From Chrysomallon squamiferum (lineage: Eukaryota; Mollusca; Gastropoda; Neomphalida; Peltospiridae), in assembly GCA_012295275.1 (NCBI GenBank), contig CM022671.1, positions 6,624,727 to 6,688,726 of the forward strand: 64,000 bases of DNA, read 5' to 3'. The notes under the pieces are model-generated. The model had not been told where the DNA came from. It did no database searches and saw nothing but the letters and a program-made list of their open reading frames with translations. The position numbers were made by a program, and so were the translations under genes. Positions 1 through 13,931 of this stretch are shown here, piece by piece (the first letter of the stretch is position 1; each line of letters begins with the position of its first letter).

Positions 1-203
1 TACAAAATGAATGAAATTTGAGAAATAAAAATTAAGATGTGAATCCTCAGAATGATGGTGACACACTGTTATTATTTTTAGTTAATATGTTGCCACAAAT
101 TTTCTCAATATAAATTCTGATATATTAACATTTTATTAAGCAGCAGACTCGGTTTTATGGCTGAGATGAATGATCTTAAACTGATTTTTTGTTTTGTTTT
201 CAG

Positions 204-251
204 AAACTGTACAAAGATATGGTTGAACAGAGAGCAAAGCTGCAGTCATGA
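204..251 (+). CDS. C-terminal coding exon of an unidentified gene (partial)
   Basis: A pyrimidine-rich tract ending in cag at 201-203 is followed by a short open frame reading KLYKDMVEQRAKLQS and a TGA stop at 249-251. An AATAAA polyadenylation signal follows at 287-292, a layout typical of a terminal exon. Positions 1-203 would be its last intron. The tail is charged and probably helical. I do not recognise the family. The gene would converge on PRODH, which ends at 3839 on the other strand. Only acceptor, stop and poly(A) signal support it. Confidence 0.5.
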   Translation, partial: KLYKDMVEQRAKLQS

Positions 252-286
252 TGGCCAAGTTTTAGACTTTGTGAGAGAAGAATGAC

Positions 287-292
287 AATAAA
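287..292 (+). terminator. Polyadenylation signal of the left-edge gene
   Basis: AATAAA lies 36 bases after the stop codon of the left-edge terminal exon on the + strand. Confidence 0.45.
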
Positions 293-311
293 ACATTTAC
301 TAATTATGGGA

Positions 312-1406
312 CACCAAAATTTAAATTGATTGAACACTTGTGATGTTTTTGCTGACATCTCATTTTGTAATGTATCTAGAAGCGAGTGCTGTTGTGATAA
401 CATAAATATCTTACAACAAACATTTTGTTTTTCCTTTTTATTGTACAGAATTTTATTACTTTTCATGATAAAAGTTGTGGTATTTTTTTGTAATGTTTAA
501 GTAAAACAAGTTGGGTGTTTTAGTAGTATGGCAAGCTAGTAACTGCATTCTTAAGAGGTGTGTACTGTAATGAATCGAGATACATTTGTAAACATTAATA
601 CAGAGGTCTTGATATGTCAGGGTGCTAAAAATAGATATCTGTTGATTTTACAAATGGTAAGATTCATATTTTTGAAGAAAGGAAAAAAACGTATAAATGG
701 TTCATTTAATGAAAATAGTCACATAGCTTTATTGCTGCAGTAAAAATGTTATACACTGACAACAAACTCAAAACAGTTGCAATTAATTTTTGTCATCTTT
801 TTTATTTACAAAGTCTATATATTCAGATAGATGTAAAATGTCAAGGAATGGAATTCCAACAACCTGAATAATTAGTCTTAGAAGCTAATAATACGGGATT
901 TCCAATTATAACTTTTCAAAAAGAATTATGAACTGAGTCTGGTCTTAAGTATCTGCATTTTAAAATATATTAAACTCACAATTTTGATGCAAATAAAAAA
1001 ACAAAGCAGTATAGAGTATTAATCTTTTATTTTCATATAAAATTTTGTGATTTAACAATTGAAAATAAGATTTTCTGAGAGATAACAACCTGTTGGTGTT
1101 CACCGGCATTTGATTTTCATTTGATCTGAAAACAATTTGTATTTCTTTACACACTGAACTGATATTTTAACAGAGTGAGATCACATTACACAGTATGGTT
1201 TATCATTCAGCTGACAGCACAACTAACACAACCAAGAGAAATGAGCTAATTTAGTACATAGTTACTTTGACAGGCCGTTAAAATATGGAGTCAGTTCTGT
1301 AGTATGGTACTGAAATAATTATAAATAATTTATGACATATATTAACCAAATAACATTTTATTATATACTTATAAAACACTATTATTTGTAACATCACTCA
1401 AAGCAA

Positions 1407-1445
<39 letters not shown>

Positions 1446-3838
1446 TGTAGAATGTAACTAATTTAAACTGTCATGAAAAAGAATCTCATTTTCTGGAGAT
1501 GTTGTGTACAACTTTGGTGTGAAGGTCACACAGAACCAGTGTGTCTAGGGTCATTTCCCAGTATCCCAGGACAAGTTTGTCAAAGGTCACGTTACTGTTT
1601 TTCTCTTGTAAAAGATTACTTACTGTCTGTCAACAAGACTAACACAACTGTGGCAATGATTATCAAACACAACAACAGTTCTCAGAACAGGTTTTTAAAC
1701 ATTCATTGATTCTTTTATTGACAGTACAGGTTGAGATGTTACTTCTATCAAGATTTTTCTTTTCTCTGCATTTTCAGAATAACTATACAGTTATTTTTGT
1801 CATTATTTTGATGAAAAGAGACGGAGAGAAAAATATATTGGGATCACAAAAATTTCCTTTCTGGTAACAAGTCCAAAATGGAACCCAAAAATCATGAATA
1901 TTATTAATAATGAAATGTATATATCTATACACACACCAAATTTCTGATTAAATAAGAAAAATGGAATCACTTCACAAATATTTATAAAACTATAACAAAC
2001 AAACGTATAACAATAAAATGCTCAGAGCTAGCACAAGAGTTCAAAACAAACTAGACATTTTTTGAATTTGCTTTCATTTTTCATGTTAGGTGTCTGTGTA
2101 TGTATACATCTGTATTTTTTGTATACATGCAGGTACATTCAAAAGTTTTAGTGAGATAACAAATATCCAGTTAGCACTGTCATTTTGTGCTAGCTCTGAA
2201 TATATGTAATAAAAAATAAAACAGATTCAAAATTGTAAATAAACACACAAAATGAAATAAAACGGTTTCAAATGTCATGTAAAATCAAATCACATTATTT
2301 CTGAATTTTTTTGCATCTATAATAAAATACTGACTACAGGTTATTAAATTAGATACATATTTTAATACCACTCTGCAATGTAAGTTTAGCCAAAAAGCTG
2401 AAGATGCTTTTATGTTCATTAAAACAATAATATTACTAATATAATTACGTATGCAGTATTTGAAGCACAAGCATGTATCAAAAATAAATTGGACCTTGGA
2501 CTAGTAAACTAATTTTCTATTTGTTTTGCTGTTTTTCCATTCACATTAAGGCTTGAAAATATGTAACACATCATTTTGTGAATAGAATTGTAGTATTAAA
2601 AAGTCAAATCAAGACTATGTTCTTAACAACTGTACAGTGCAATTTCTGTGTTGTGTAGTTTTAAAGTGACATGTACTTTCACCTACTTTTATAAAACTTT
2701 TGTAACTGCCAGAATAATGAAAGAAATATCTGACATATATTTATGCATTGTTAATTTAGAGAATTAGTAAGATACAACAGATTTGATTAATTATAACTAA
2801 CTGAAAATTATCACTTGTTCTTTTTTTTTCAAAAAAACAGAACAATACAATTTTCAATTTGCTGATACATGATTTGATCATGTGGTATATAAAAAAATAT
2901 TTAATATATATTTCATAATGTTGCATATAAATTTAAATCATGTAAATGTCATAGAATTTTAATAATCTTCCAAGTATATAATTATTATCATATATATCCT
3001 CCTCACCTTGCAGTCATAACTTGCTGTAATAAATTAATAAGTTAAACAAAACTGAATATGTCTATATGTACACACACCCACACACACACTATGTTGTTTG
3101 GCACTTTTATGTCAACAACAAAACAGATAAATCTGTAACAGTATTATAGAATTTTAAACAAATTTAATATTTATCACACAAATAAAGATAATTATAGTAA
3201 AATCTGTAGACTGTTTGCACAAAATGTAAAATTTTGTAAATAATTTAGCAACACGTTATATTCATGAGAATATTAACTAAGAACATAAATATTTAAATAT
3301 AAAAAATTATACCCTGTTGTAGTCAGGAACCTAATTCAGGAAAGCAAATGGTTATTTCTGCTATCATGGCTCAGCCTCTCTATAACACAAATGCAAATGT
3401 ATTATATATTAATAACATAAAATCAAAACAAATGTACAATACTGGTTAATAAATAATTTGTTCTTTTGAAAACTATATGCAAGTTACATTCTGCATAAAA
3501 AGAATTCTGTTCGTATAATAAATATATACAGATAATTATATCTTTGTTTCATCTTCAGAAACTTAAATAACAAATAAAAAGGTCCCTAATTAAAAATGTA
3601 TGAAAAGTTCAAAAATGACAATAAAAAATATTACAGGTTTCAAATTAAATTATTTTGATATATATTTGATTTCTAAATATTGAGATCACAAAAATTCACA
3701 CGAATCTTTGTGTCATGTCACAACCTTCAAGGAGACATGATTAGCTAAAAACCCACAACTGCTATTACAAAAACAGACTGCACTAAAATACATCTGTCTT
3801 TGTTTTTTTTTGTTTTTTTGTAGTAACTACTTAATTAT
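312..3838. other. Convergent intergenic DNA and PRODH 3' untranslated region
   Basis: No convincing coding sequence is seen here. The stretch separates the left-edge + strand gene from the PRODH stop codon and must hold the PRODH 3' UTR, but I could not place its polyadenylation site. It includes a 31-base T run at 1410-1440, a less AT-rich patch at 1470-1640, and a pair of perfect 15-bp inverted repeats at 2022-2036 and 2185-2199. The short open frames have no splice or codon support. Confidence 0.6.
1410..1440. repeat. Poly(T) tract
   Basis: An uninterrupted run of 31 T. It could be the tail of a retroposed - strand sequence or simple slippage; the flanks do not decide. Confidence 0.9.
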
Positions 3839-6800
3839 TTACGAAGACATTTTAACACCAGCATTTGGGGGAATGTGGTCCTGAGGATTGTAAAACATCT
3901 GCCCGGTCTTCACTCGTCGCTTTAGTTCTTGCCACAAAAGTTGTTTTTCTTTCTGTACTTTTTTCAGCAGTCCTCGATTCTCCAGTGCCCTGCGAGACAG
4001 ATAGGGCAAAACCTCCTCCACAGGACCAAACGGAACATACTTGTACACGGAGTAACCTGCCTGGCCTGTAACAACATACAACTGCAGTGACAACAATTCA
4101 CATTATCTTTACTGTTTATCACCTATAAAATGTTCAATAATTGTGAAAATTTCACCCATTTGATTTTCATTTTGTGTTTTTAATGTCACTTTTCTGACCT
4201 ATTATTTTTGCACCAGCTTAATAATCTTTTTTTTTTACAACAAACAAATGAGACTACTATAGTGAAAATGTACCGAATCTTTCCAAATAAGTATCAGTGT
4301 GTTATTTTAAACCTACTGGTAATTACTGTTTTAGCAGGAACACAAGCAAAGTGTACAAATAATTCATAGTTTTTATATATTTTCATAATACTACACTATT
4401 GAGTGCACACACAGACATACATACTAATTTCTCAAATGAACAAGAAATTGGTGTTTAGAGGTATGCACAATAGTTATATAAATTCTAAAGATCTTAATTA
4501 AAATGAATTATCATAAATAGTAAAAAAACATTTAAAAATTAAGTGTAAACAGTATTTTGCTTTGTATTTTATATAATAAAATGTATTTACCCAGTGGAAA
4601 GCTGATCTGGTCACACATTCCTAATAACTGACCAAAACAAATGAGTCTGTCTTCAGGTCGAATGTTATATTCCTTCATCCTATATTTACAGAGTTAATCT
4701 CATCATTTACAGTTAAATAACAAATAAATAAATCAAAATAAAAAAAATTGCACTACATATGTCAAATTATTGTAACTCACTATTAAATAAATATAATTAA
4801 TAATAATTTTAAGAAAGAATTAGTTACAAAATGTTCACATGTAAATTAGATATTTATTTTTAAATTTTCTTTTTTTATTATTTTTCTGCACGAGAAACAT
4901 TATTTGGAAATTATGAAACATTTACCATTTAGAAAAAAAGATTTAATTGTCTTTACACCAAAGCAATAATCTATGTTTCCATATCAAAAAGGAAAGTTTC
5001 AGACTTTCACACAGACTGAACAAAAAGAAGATAATCTTACTTTTCTACAGTAAAGCGAACTGTATCCTCATTGTGACTTGCAATCATGACAGCTATTTTC
5101 CCTCGCTCTCGAATATTAATCTGCTTCATCACCTCTTCAAGAACTCGGTTGTACATGTTTGTTGTTTCTTCAAACGAAGCATTGATAGGATCTTCATATC
5201 CTAAAGTCTGCGCTCTGTCTCGTTCCTGTAGTAGAAAACAACCCAAAAAACTGTTCTGTTATAAAGTAAATCACATTCTACTTGTTCTATTTATTTGATA
5301 TTTTGATAAATTTAAGTCTTATGTTTCAGTAAATTTTGAAATTGGTTTTTGCGCAAAGAACATATTTATATTCAAATACAAAGTGCTGTCCATTCAGTAA
5401 GTAAGAAATTTAAATCTGAATTCAGTATCTTCTGGTAATTAAAACATAAAATAAACAAAACAAATATATACAATTATTATCTTTTCATGTCTGAAAACTA
5501 ACACAATTTGACCTCAAGATATATAAGAAATGTATAACAGATTCCTTATTTCAAACAATTATATAATTTTTGCATTTACTATTACATGATTAAAAACAAT
5601 AATAATAACTGTATTTATCACATAATAAACAGTACTCATACAAGTAATATGTTTGCATAGATATAATAATTGAATAATTGTGAGCAAACTAGCTTTAAAA
5701 CTGTTAGATGTAGAATATTTAAAAATAATGTTTATTTACCTGCTCCATATAAGCCCCTCTGACAAGTTTAGCACCAAAGTAAAAGTTTTCTCTCTTTGCC
5801 AGATCCATGTCAACTATCATGTTGTTATATGCTTGCTGCACACAAATACATCATTAAAACAATTAAATATATATCTGTAAAACAGCAGGAAACATAAAAA
5901 CACCTGTTACACTTCTGATCAAAATTTAAACAGATACTTTAAATGAAAATAAATAATAGTTTTATAAAATACTTTTAAATATCAATGGTAATAGTATTTA
6001 CTTTTAATTAACACAAGTAGGTAATAGCTAAATATTTACTTTTGAATAAAACAGGTATTAACTTTGTAGATAATGAATACTATTTAATTTTAATTAACAC
6101 TCGAGGTTTATATTTACTTTTAATAAATACTGGTAGGTAATAGTTAAATATTATTTACTTTTGAATAAAACAGGCAGGTAATAGTTGAAGATTATTTACT
6201 TTCAAGTAACACTGGTAGGTATTGAACACCACTGCTCTGTCTTTGTTGAATTTTCTCATCATCTCCATGGTGAAGCGACTGATTGCTGGTTGGAAGTACG
6301 TCTGTTCTGCATCTACCATGATCCTCACACCTTTCTGTGCTGCGTACTGAAAACATCAAATTATTACAATTATCATTTACCTCTTTTCTATGTAGAATAC
6401 TCAAACAACCAAATTAATGTAAAAATAATTTTTATAATTTTTTTTTTTTTTTTAATGAATTAAAGGAATGTTCACGTGTATCCATAAAAATTCTCTCCCA
6501 ACACTTTAGTGAATTTGTTTTCTAAAAGATATTCATTTGGTATATGGTTTTTAAATCATCATTTCTCTTTATAAGTGTTCAGATTGACATTATAAATCAG
6601 AAACTGATCACATATATACATATAATAAACATTAAAAAAATATAAAATGTCCACTTTACTAAAAAGAAATATATATACTTTTAAAATCTATCAGAGAAAG
6701 AATAATTAATTATAAAATAACACACAAACAGTAATAGTTTAAAATAAGAAGTCAGGTAATTAAAACAAACTAAAATAAACTGATACCTGAATACATAAAA

Positions 6801-9800
6801 ACACAGGTAGACATAATGATAATACAATATAGGAGTAATCTTCACTGGAAAAGATAAGCAACTAATCTATGAAATATCAACTCTTAACATCATCGTTTTA
6901 CTGTAAGAAGATTACATGTACAGGATATAATTATGAATATTGTATTAGTTATCTAGTCATAGGTGTTAGTATTTTCAAGCAAACTATGTACTACAGGAAA
7001 GCAGCTAGAAAGAGAAGATTGATCCATGTATTTATATGCTGTTAAAGTTTACCTTTAATGATGCAAACAAATATATTCTAGTGCACAACAAAGATGTAAG
7101 AAGTCAGTAATGAATGATGATAAAGAAATACTTTACAGGGTTGTAGATAGATAGATTCAGGTCTTTTAAATCATTCAATGTATTTATTTAATCAAATTAA
7201 TATTTATAAAATATATATTTAAAGATGATTTAAAACTCAAGACATCTGATGTAAAAATGCTCTATGTTCTGATGAAGTAAATGTATTTAAAAAAATAATA
7301 ATAATAATAAAATAAAAATAATTAAAAACTACTGATTTAAATAACATTTAAATTAGTGAACCCATCTTTATAAAATACAATTCTGTTCATAACATCACAC
7401 TTACACTTTAACAAAAAAAGAAAATTTACTTGAATGCACTGGTATATATAAAATTTATTTCAGCTATATCTTTACACCATCAGAGGTACACTTTACTGCC
7501 AAAGACAAAGAGTTGAGGTTGTAATAAGAGGTGATATTGTGGGTTTTTAAAAACCTTCTTTGATGAGTCACCTGTTATCTGATTCTTCATGTGTATGTTC
7601 CACTATTTCTGAGAAAGTCGTTCTGTTTGAAATAGAATTCACTGGAAATGACAGGACTTTCATGTTCATGCTTTCCAGATTGATATTTTTAAATTAAAAA
7701 TCTGAGAAATTTTCTAAACAACTTAAGACTGGTTATTATTAAATAAATAAATAAAATCACTATGGAATTGATTAAGTGGTAGTGACAGCAAAATATGACA
7801 GCTCATTAGTTTTACTACTGGTTATTATTTGTTAGAAATGTGTGTCACTTTTATGTTGTCATTAAAATCAAATTAATGTATTAATTGTTATTAAACAGCC
7901 ACAGATATTTTTGTTTGTTATTTTTTTTTTTTTTATTCCCATTAGATTTAATTAATTAATATCAGAATTTAGGTGTTTTTATTTCCTATTATTCTATTTA
8001 TGTTGTGATTACCCAAAATCCGTTAAATTTTCTTATTATTATTTCAGTTATTAACTTTCATATTTTACAAGTGTTTAATTATATAAATATTGAATTGTAA
8101 GTACAGGTATATGTGAAACAACAAGATGGCTTTATACTAAAAATTTGTTACAAACCTTCACCACTTTGTTCACCCTGTGCAACATGTTTTTCATTTGTTC
8201 TTCTTCATTATGTGACAGTGTTGTCACTAAGGGCTGCAGTTCTCCTGTCTATAACAAAATAAAATAACAATCTGTGCATATCTATAAATATCTGTTTAAA
8301 TTATAAAATACATTTTATGTATTAATACATATAAAAAAAAAATAAAATAAAATAAACAAATAATCTAAAATAAAATTTAATAAAAATTATTTAAAAGATT
8401 ATACATAAATAACTAACAATTGTATGTCAAGGAAAGATAAATATTTCACTTTTACTTTTGAGAGTAAACTATTTAAAAAAAAAAAAAATAATATCTGATG
8501 TATGTAACAAAGTTTAAACAACATAAAAAAAGAAATATCAACAAACCTTCATGTTTGGAACTGTAAACAGCTTGCACAGACTCATGTTCACCTCTAACAG
8601 GTTATCCCAATCTAGAAGATCCACTTCTCTGTAACATTAACAAACAGTGACACTTCTTTAAAAATACCAGCTTTATACAAGTCTTGATAAATAATCATTT
8701 GTTCTTTAGTATCTCATTATAGCTATATTTTTTTTAAAATGAATTTAGAAACTCTGTAACATGCAGAAAGTTCCTGATTGTTTAAATATAAAAATGTGGT
8801 AATAGAAAAGATTAGAAAGGTTAAAAACCAAATTTTACATTATTTAGTAATACTTTTAACTATAAAAATAAATAATACAAAATAAATGTCTCTGTCAAAG
8901 ATCTAAGAGTTACTCAAATATATTCTTCTTCTTTAACTTTTATATATTTTTACCTTATTTCATTTTACTTCATTCTTTTTATTTTAATGAATAATCGTTA
9001 CCCAAACACGTAAGAGAAACAGAAATATCAATCAGGTGTAATGAAAATAAATATATTAAAAAGATATAATAAAAGATAATAATAATAACTGTAAAATAGT
9101 AAATTACCCATCCTGGGTTACATCGAGCAATGAAAACCATTTCTTTGATTCATCTCGACTGATAGGAACACCAAGATTTTTCAGTTTGTTCTGAAAATCT
9201 TTCTCACGAAATCGTCTCATAAATATTTCATTATCTTGACCAGCAAAACATCAAAAAAGTTTCTTAAAGAAACCAGAACTTCTGACATCTGAAGCTGAAA
9301 GTAGTAAATTATATTAATAAATAAAACTACGTTTTAAAACTACTAGTGTTACTAGTATTGTTTTTTTTTTTAATGTAAAATAATTCATATATCAATAAAA
9401 ACAAAAATTTTGTAAAATTTGATACCATTAAATAAGCATTTAAAAAATATATTAAAATACATAATAAAAAAACAGAACCCAGTATTAAATGTAGATCTTT
9501 TTTTTTTTATGACAGTGAATGAAAAACACTGACTGTTCCCATATCTGTTTGAATATAACTTTTTGTTGTTCTTGTATTTCTTATAATTAAGGATTATAAT
9601 TAATAAAACAAATTTATATTTTACAATACCAGAAACTGAGGCCTTCCCAGTGCAGTTAACTTAATGGCTGCAAATCCAGATTTTTCTGTGGAATCTAAAG
9701 TACAAATGTTTATTAAATATAAATATGGTGTTTTAAATTAATTATCAAGATTTTACAGCACATTTCTTTAACAAAACAATTTCAGAAGCTGAAACAACCT

Positions 9801-10235
9801 ATCTAGAAAACTTTATAACATTTACAAATCTAACATTTTTTTTTTTTTTTTTTTTTTATATCATCCTCATCAATCAGTGGATTTTTACTAAAGTATTTTT
9901 TTTTTACATACATGTTTTAGACTAAAAATAATTTTGTATAATACATTTATGAGCTAAGATCATAATAAACTGTGTCAATTAACATGTTAAAATTCTGAAT
10001 ATTCAATAACATTAGTATTATGCTTTTCCTATTTTAGATTTTTTCCCATAAGGATGGTGTCTACAGTGGGTGTAACATACCTGTGACAGCATCAATACAG
10101 CTAAAAATAATCTGCATATTTTTATCACACTGTGCTTCATCTTCATAAAAGTAGGTCCTTGCACTCACAACTTTTTCTCGTCGATCACCAAACTCTTCAT
10201 GAGCTCGGAATCGTCCAACTGGATCAGCTGAAAAA

Positions 10236-10270
<35 letters not shown>

Positions 10271-11677
10271 ATTATTACATTTAAAAAAATATATATACCT
10301 ACTTAAATAACATAATTAATAAATAATTAAAAAGTTACATTACAAAACAAAAATGTAAATGTTACTATTAGAAAAAAATATATACATTATGAGAATTAAT
10401 TTACAGATATAATATTACAAAATAAACTTACAGATATATTACTTGATTTAAACATAATATTTTTAGTAAATTTCTTTTAAATTTTTATATATATATATAT
10501 ATATAAATGAATATCTAACCAAGATTTGGACACAAAAATTAATACACATAATACTATGATGTAGAATTTTTGAAAATTAGAATGAAATAAATACTTTTTC
10601 ATTTAACCAAAAAAAAAAAATAATAATTATATTAAAAAAATATATATATTTGCTTGACAGTTACAAAATGTCTGTATTAAAAGAAAAAAGATGCACTTGT
10701 ATCTAAATTGTTTCCAGTAAAAATAAAAACATTATAAATATCAGCAAGATTAATGTAGAAAATCTTATAAATAAGCCACCTAATTTAAAAACTAAATATT
10801 TATAAGCTGAAGCTTTTTAAAAAGTGTACAAAGTGACAAAAACCCAGCTTCACATTGATGAATTTTTCAGTCTGGGTTTTTTAAAAATTAAAATGTGATG
10901 TAAAGGCAATAATAATAATTATAAAATAAATTTAAAAATATATATAAAAGTTAGAATAATAGTAATAATAATAAAAATAATAATACTAAAAAATAAAAAT
11001 AAAATCTAATCATATGTATTAAAAGAAAAAAATGCACCTGTATCTAAGTTGTTTCCAGTACAAAATAAAACCATTAAAAATACCAGCAAGATTAATGTAG
11101 AAAATCTTATAAATAAGCTGCCTAATTTAAAAACTAAATATTTATAAACTGAAGCTTTTTTAAAAGTGTACAAAATGACAAAAACCCAGCTTCACATTGC
11201 TGAATTTTTCTGTCTTTTAAAGATAGGTCTGTTAAATAGAACATTTGCTTAAATCAGATTATTAATGTTCCAAAATTAATAATTTTTGCTTTCTTTCTAT
11301 TAACATAGAGATGGGTCCTGCTTTACAGATTTTTAAAATGTCTTTCAGCAAGTAATTATATAATTTTAAACACTTCTTTACTGTTAACTGTATTTATTTT
11401 TATGAATATTTTGGATGACATATTTTACAGCTTATTTTTACTTTGTATCTGTTAGAATTAAGAATTCTTGGTGACTTGCTACCTGGAACCAATTAAGTCA
11501 TAAATTCTTCACAAGATATTGTTGGTACATGTGTACATTAAAAAAAAAACGGATTTCATATCAACAACAGAATGTAAACACTTTGTCTGTGTGGTATAAT
11601 TATCTCTAAACTGGGTTTTTTTAAAAACTAAAATGTGTGCAAAGGCAATAATAATAATAATAACAAAAATAGTAAAG

Positions 11678-11711
<34 letters not shown>

Positions 11712-12831
11712 TAATAATTAAATTATCTAATGTGTGACATTTTGGATTTGGATACATAAATACCTGGCATGGTGACCTTAGGAGATTCTGAAATCACATT
11801 CAATTGTGTATCTTGGTTTTTCATTGAATACATATTTAATATATTTAATTTCAAATAATAATAATACTAAAAAAAAATAATGATAAAATTTTTTAAAATT
11901 TCTTTTAAAATAATTTAAAAAAAATAAAAATATGTTAGTTTATTAGAATAAGTAAATAATTATGTACCACATTAATTTTGTTAAAAATTAAATTTCCAAA
12001 TACACTGTTGAACAGTAAATTTTAAAATATATTATTTAAAGAAAAATTGTAAAATTACCTGTGTATTTTAGAGTTAGTATTTAAAATTAATTATAAAAGT
12101 ATTAGAATGTAAATTTTCAAAAAATATTTAAATATTTTATGAAATAATTAAAATATTTATTATTTAAAAATAATAATAAATGGCTATTAAAAAATTCATT
12201 TTTTATGAAATTTTTATTTTACAAAGAAAGAAAACTGAATAAATATCAAAATAAACCACTGATTTATACAATTAAAAAAAATAAAATTTATAAATACATT
12301 AAAGTACAACAAAAATTAAATAAATAAATAAAATAAAAATAAAAATAATTAATAATCATAATAGTAACAAAACAAAAAATTAAATAAATAAAACTTACCT
12401 GAAACATTTACCATCTCGTTCTCTGGAACACAACTCCTGAAAAGTGTACAATTAATTAAATTAAATTTCATTAATTAAATATAAAATCACACTGATAAAA
12501 ATATTGGTATATTAATAAAAATGGCAATCAATACATTCACACAAAGACCTGCATGCAAGTATACAAGTAAATGTACACATGTTTATAAACTTTCTGTAGT
12601 TATTAATATATTTAGATACATTTTTTGACAGACTCTTGAGTCATATCACATGGACTGGGACAAAAGTTTGTAGCATTCAGATGAGTTCTGAGAGGATGGA
12701 ATCATTCAGCTGCCTTAAAGACGAAGAAAGTTACTAGAAATAAATGGCACATATTCACATATGTGTACAAATATCTAAATATTGTCTCTGAATTTCTCAA
12801 TACCAAACACTTTTGTTCTAAATCAGTGTAA

Positions 12832-12862
<31 letters not shown>

Positions 12863-13308
12863 CCCACTTCATTTCTGCTTCTTTTGCCTCTGCTTTAGAC
12901 AGGTCTTCTTCCACGCTGTAGTCAAGAATTGATTTCACTCCAAACTGTCGATTCTTGCTGATCAATGGCTTTATGCTTTCATGGTCTTCTCCTGCAACAA
13001 AATGTCCATAGAACGTTGACTTCATGAAGAGACGAAATAGTCGTTTTCCAAAGACTATCTGTGACCATTTTAAAATCTGAAATAGAAACAATGGATAATT
13101 AGTTATAACAGCTAATTTTTTTTTTTTTTTTTTAATTTTTTTTATTTAACACATAAATAATGGTTTGTTTGATTTATTTATTTTTTGTATTATTAAAAAA
13201 AAAAAAAAAAAAATTTACTGTGATTTTTATTCCTTATAAATTTGGAAACTTTTTTTTAACTATATAAACTTTAAAAATGGTTTAAATATTGTCATCACTG
13301 ACAGAAAT

Positions 13309-13389
<81 letters not shown>

Positions 13390-13507
13390 TAAATATGTCC
13401 ATGATAAACATAAAATTAACTTTAAGCACCAGTAATTTAAGAAGTTAAATCATATATAACTGAGACGTAATATTTTATTTTTATTTATTTATATGATTAT
13501 TATTATT

Positions 13508-13544
<37 letters not shown>

Positions 13545-13931
13545 GCTTTAATAAGTTTAAATCTGAACAGTATATTTAATTAAGTGGTGTTCTGTTGCAC
13601 TCACCGTTGTCTGATTGTCAATCAGAAAATTCAGAGAACACAAGTTAAAAACAACCAAAGATCGAACGAGCTCGTATGTTCTTTTACTTCTGAAAGCCTC
13701 TTCACCGTTCTCAAAACTCAGATCTATTCGTGGATGGCCAAATTCGTCCAAATCTCGAGCAGACGCACTCGTGTTGTGTTTTATCGAGCTATCCGACAGA
13801 CGATCTGTCTCGCCGTTTATTTTCGTAGATGCCGACGTAGACCTCAGTGTCCGATATCTTACCGTTTTTGACAAATTAGATCGTAGGAATGGTAATTGTT
13901 TGAACGATAATGTTAGCTGTCGGAGAGCCAT
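3839..13931 (-). CDS. PRODH: Proline dehydrogenase, mitochondrial (13 coding exons)
   Basis: FAD-dependent mitochondrial enzyme that oxidises proline to pyrroline-5-carboxylate. Coding exons, 5' to 3': 13931-13605, 13076-12868, 12436-12399, 10227-10081, 9694-9630, 9294-9108, 8628-8547, 8248-8156, 6346-6200, 5835-5740, 5225-5041, 4679-4591, 4065-3839; all have GT/AG borders and compatible phases, giving about 630 residues (human PRODH is 600). The N-terminus ([17 protein letters not shown]) is basic like a transit peptide; an upstream in-frame ATG at 13976 is possible. Family motifs: [85 protein letters not shown] and the proline-binding YLSRRALEN. The middle exon (9294-9108) changes frame near the A run at 9245-9248; one extra base restores a conserved reading. 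Intron 2 starts beside a CA repeat. Confidence 0.96.
5990..6215. repeat. Diverged tandem repeats in a PRODH intron reaching an exon border
   Basis: Phrases resembling taggtaatagttaaatat and atttacttttgaataaaaca recur several times at intervals of roughly 60 bases. The last copy runs into the 3' edge of the PRODH exon at 6200-6346, so the exon's splice donor (gtaaat on the - strand) belongs to the repeated phrase. Confidence 0.6.
10675..11215. repeat. Direct duplication of about 200 bp in PRODH intron 3
   Basis: A block at about 10675-10875 recurs at about 11015-11215. Shared phrases include cagcaagattaatgtagaaa and gacaaaaacccagcttcac. A third partial match to the first copy's downstream sequence lies at about 11608-11660. 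No open frame is shared. Confidence 0.75.
13312..13386. repeat. (GA)n microsatellite
   Basis: An almost perfect GA dinucleotide tract of about 75 bases in PRODH intron 1. A TTA/TTG trinucleotide tract follows at 13497-13543, about 60 bases from the donor of coding exon 1. Confidence 0.95.

Noticed and set aside
1473-1709. 78-residue + strand frame in the less AT-rich patch
   Set aside because: No splice sites, no family similarity, and it lies in the presumed PRODH 3' UTR on the other strand.
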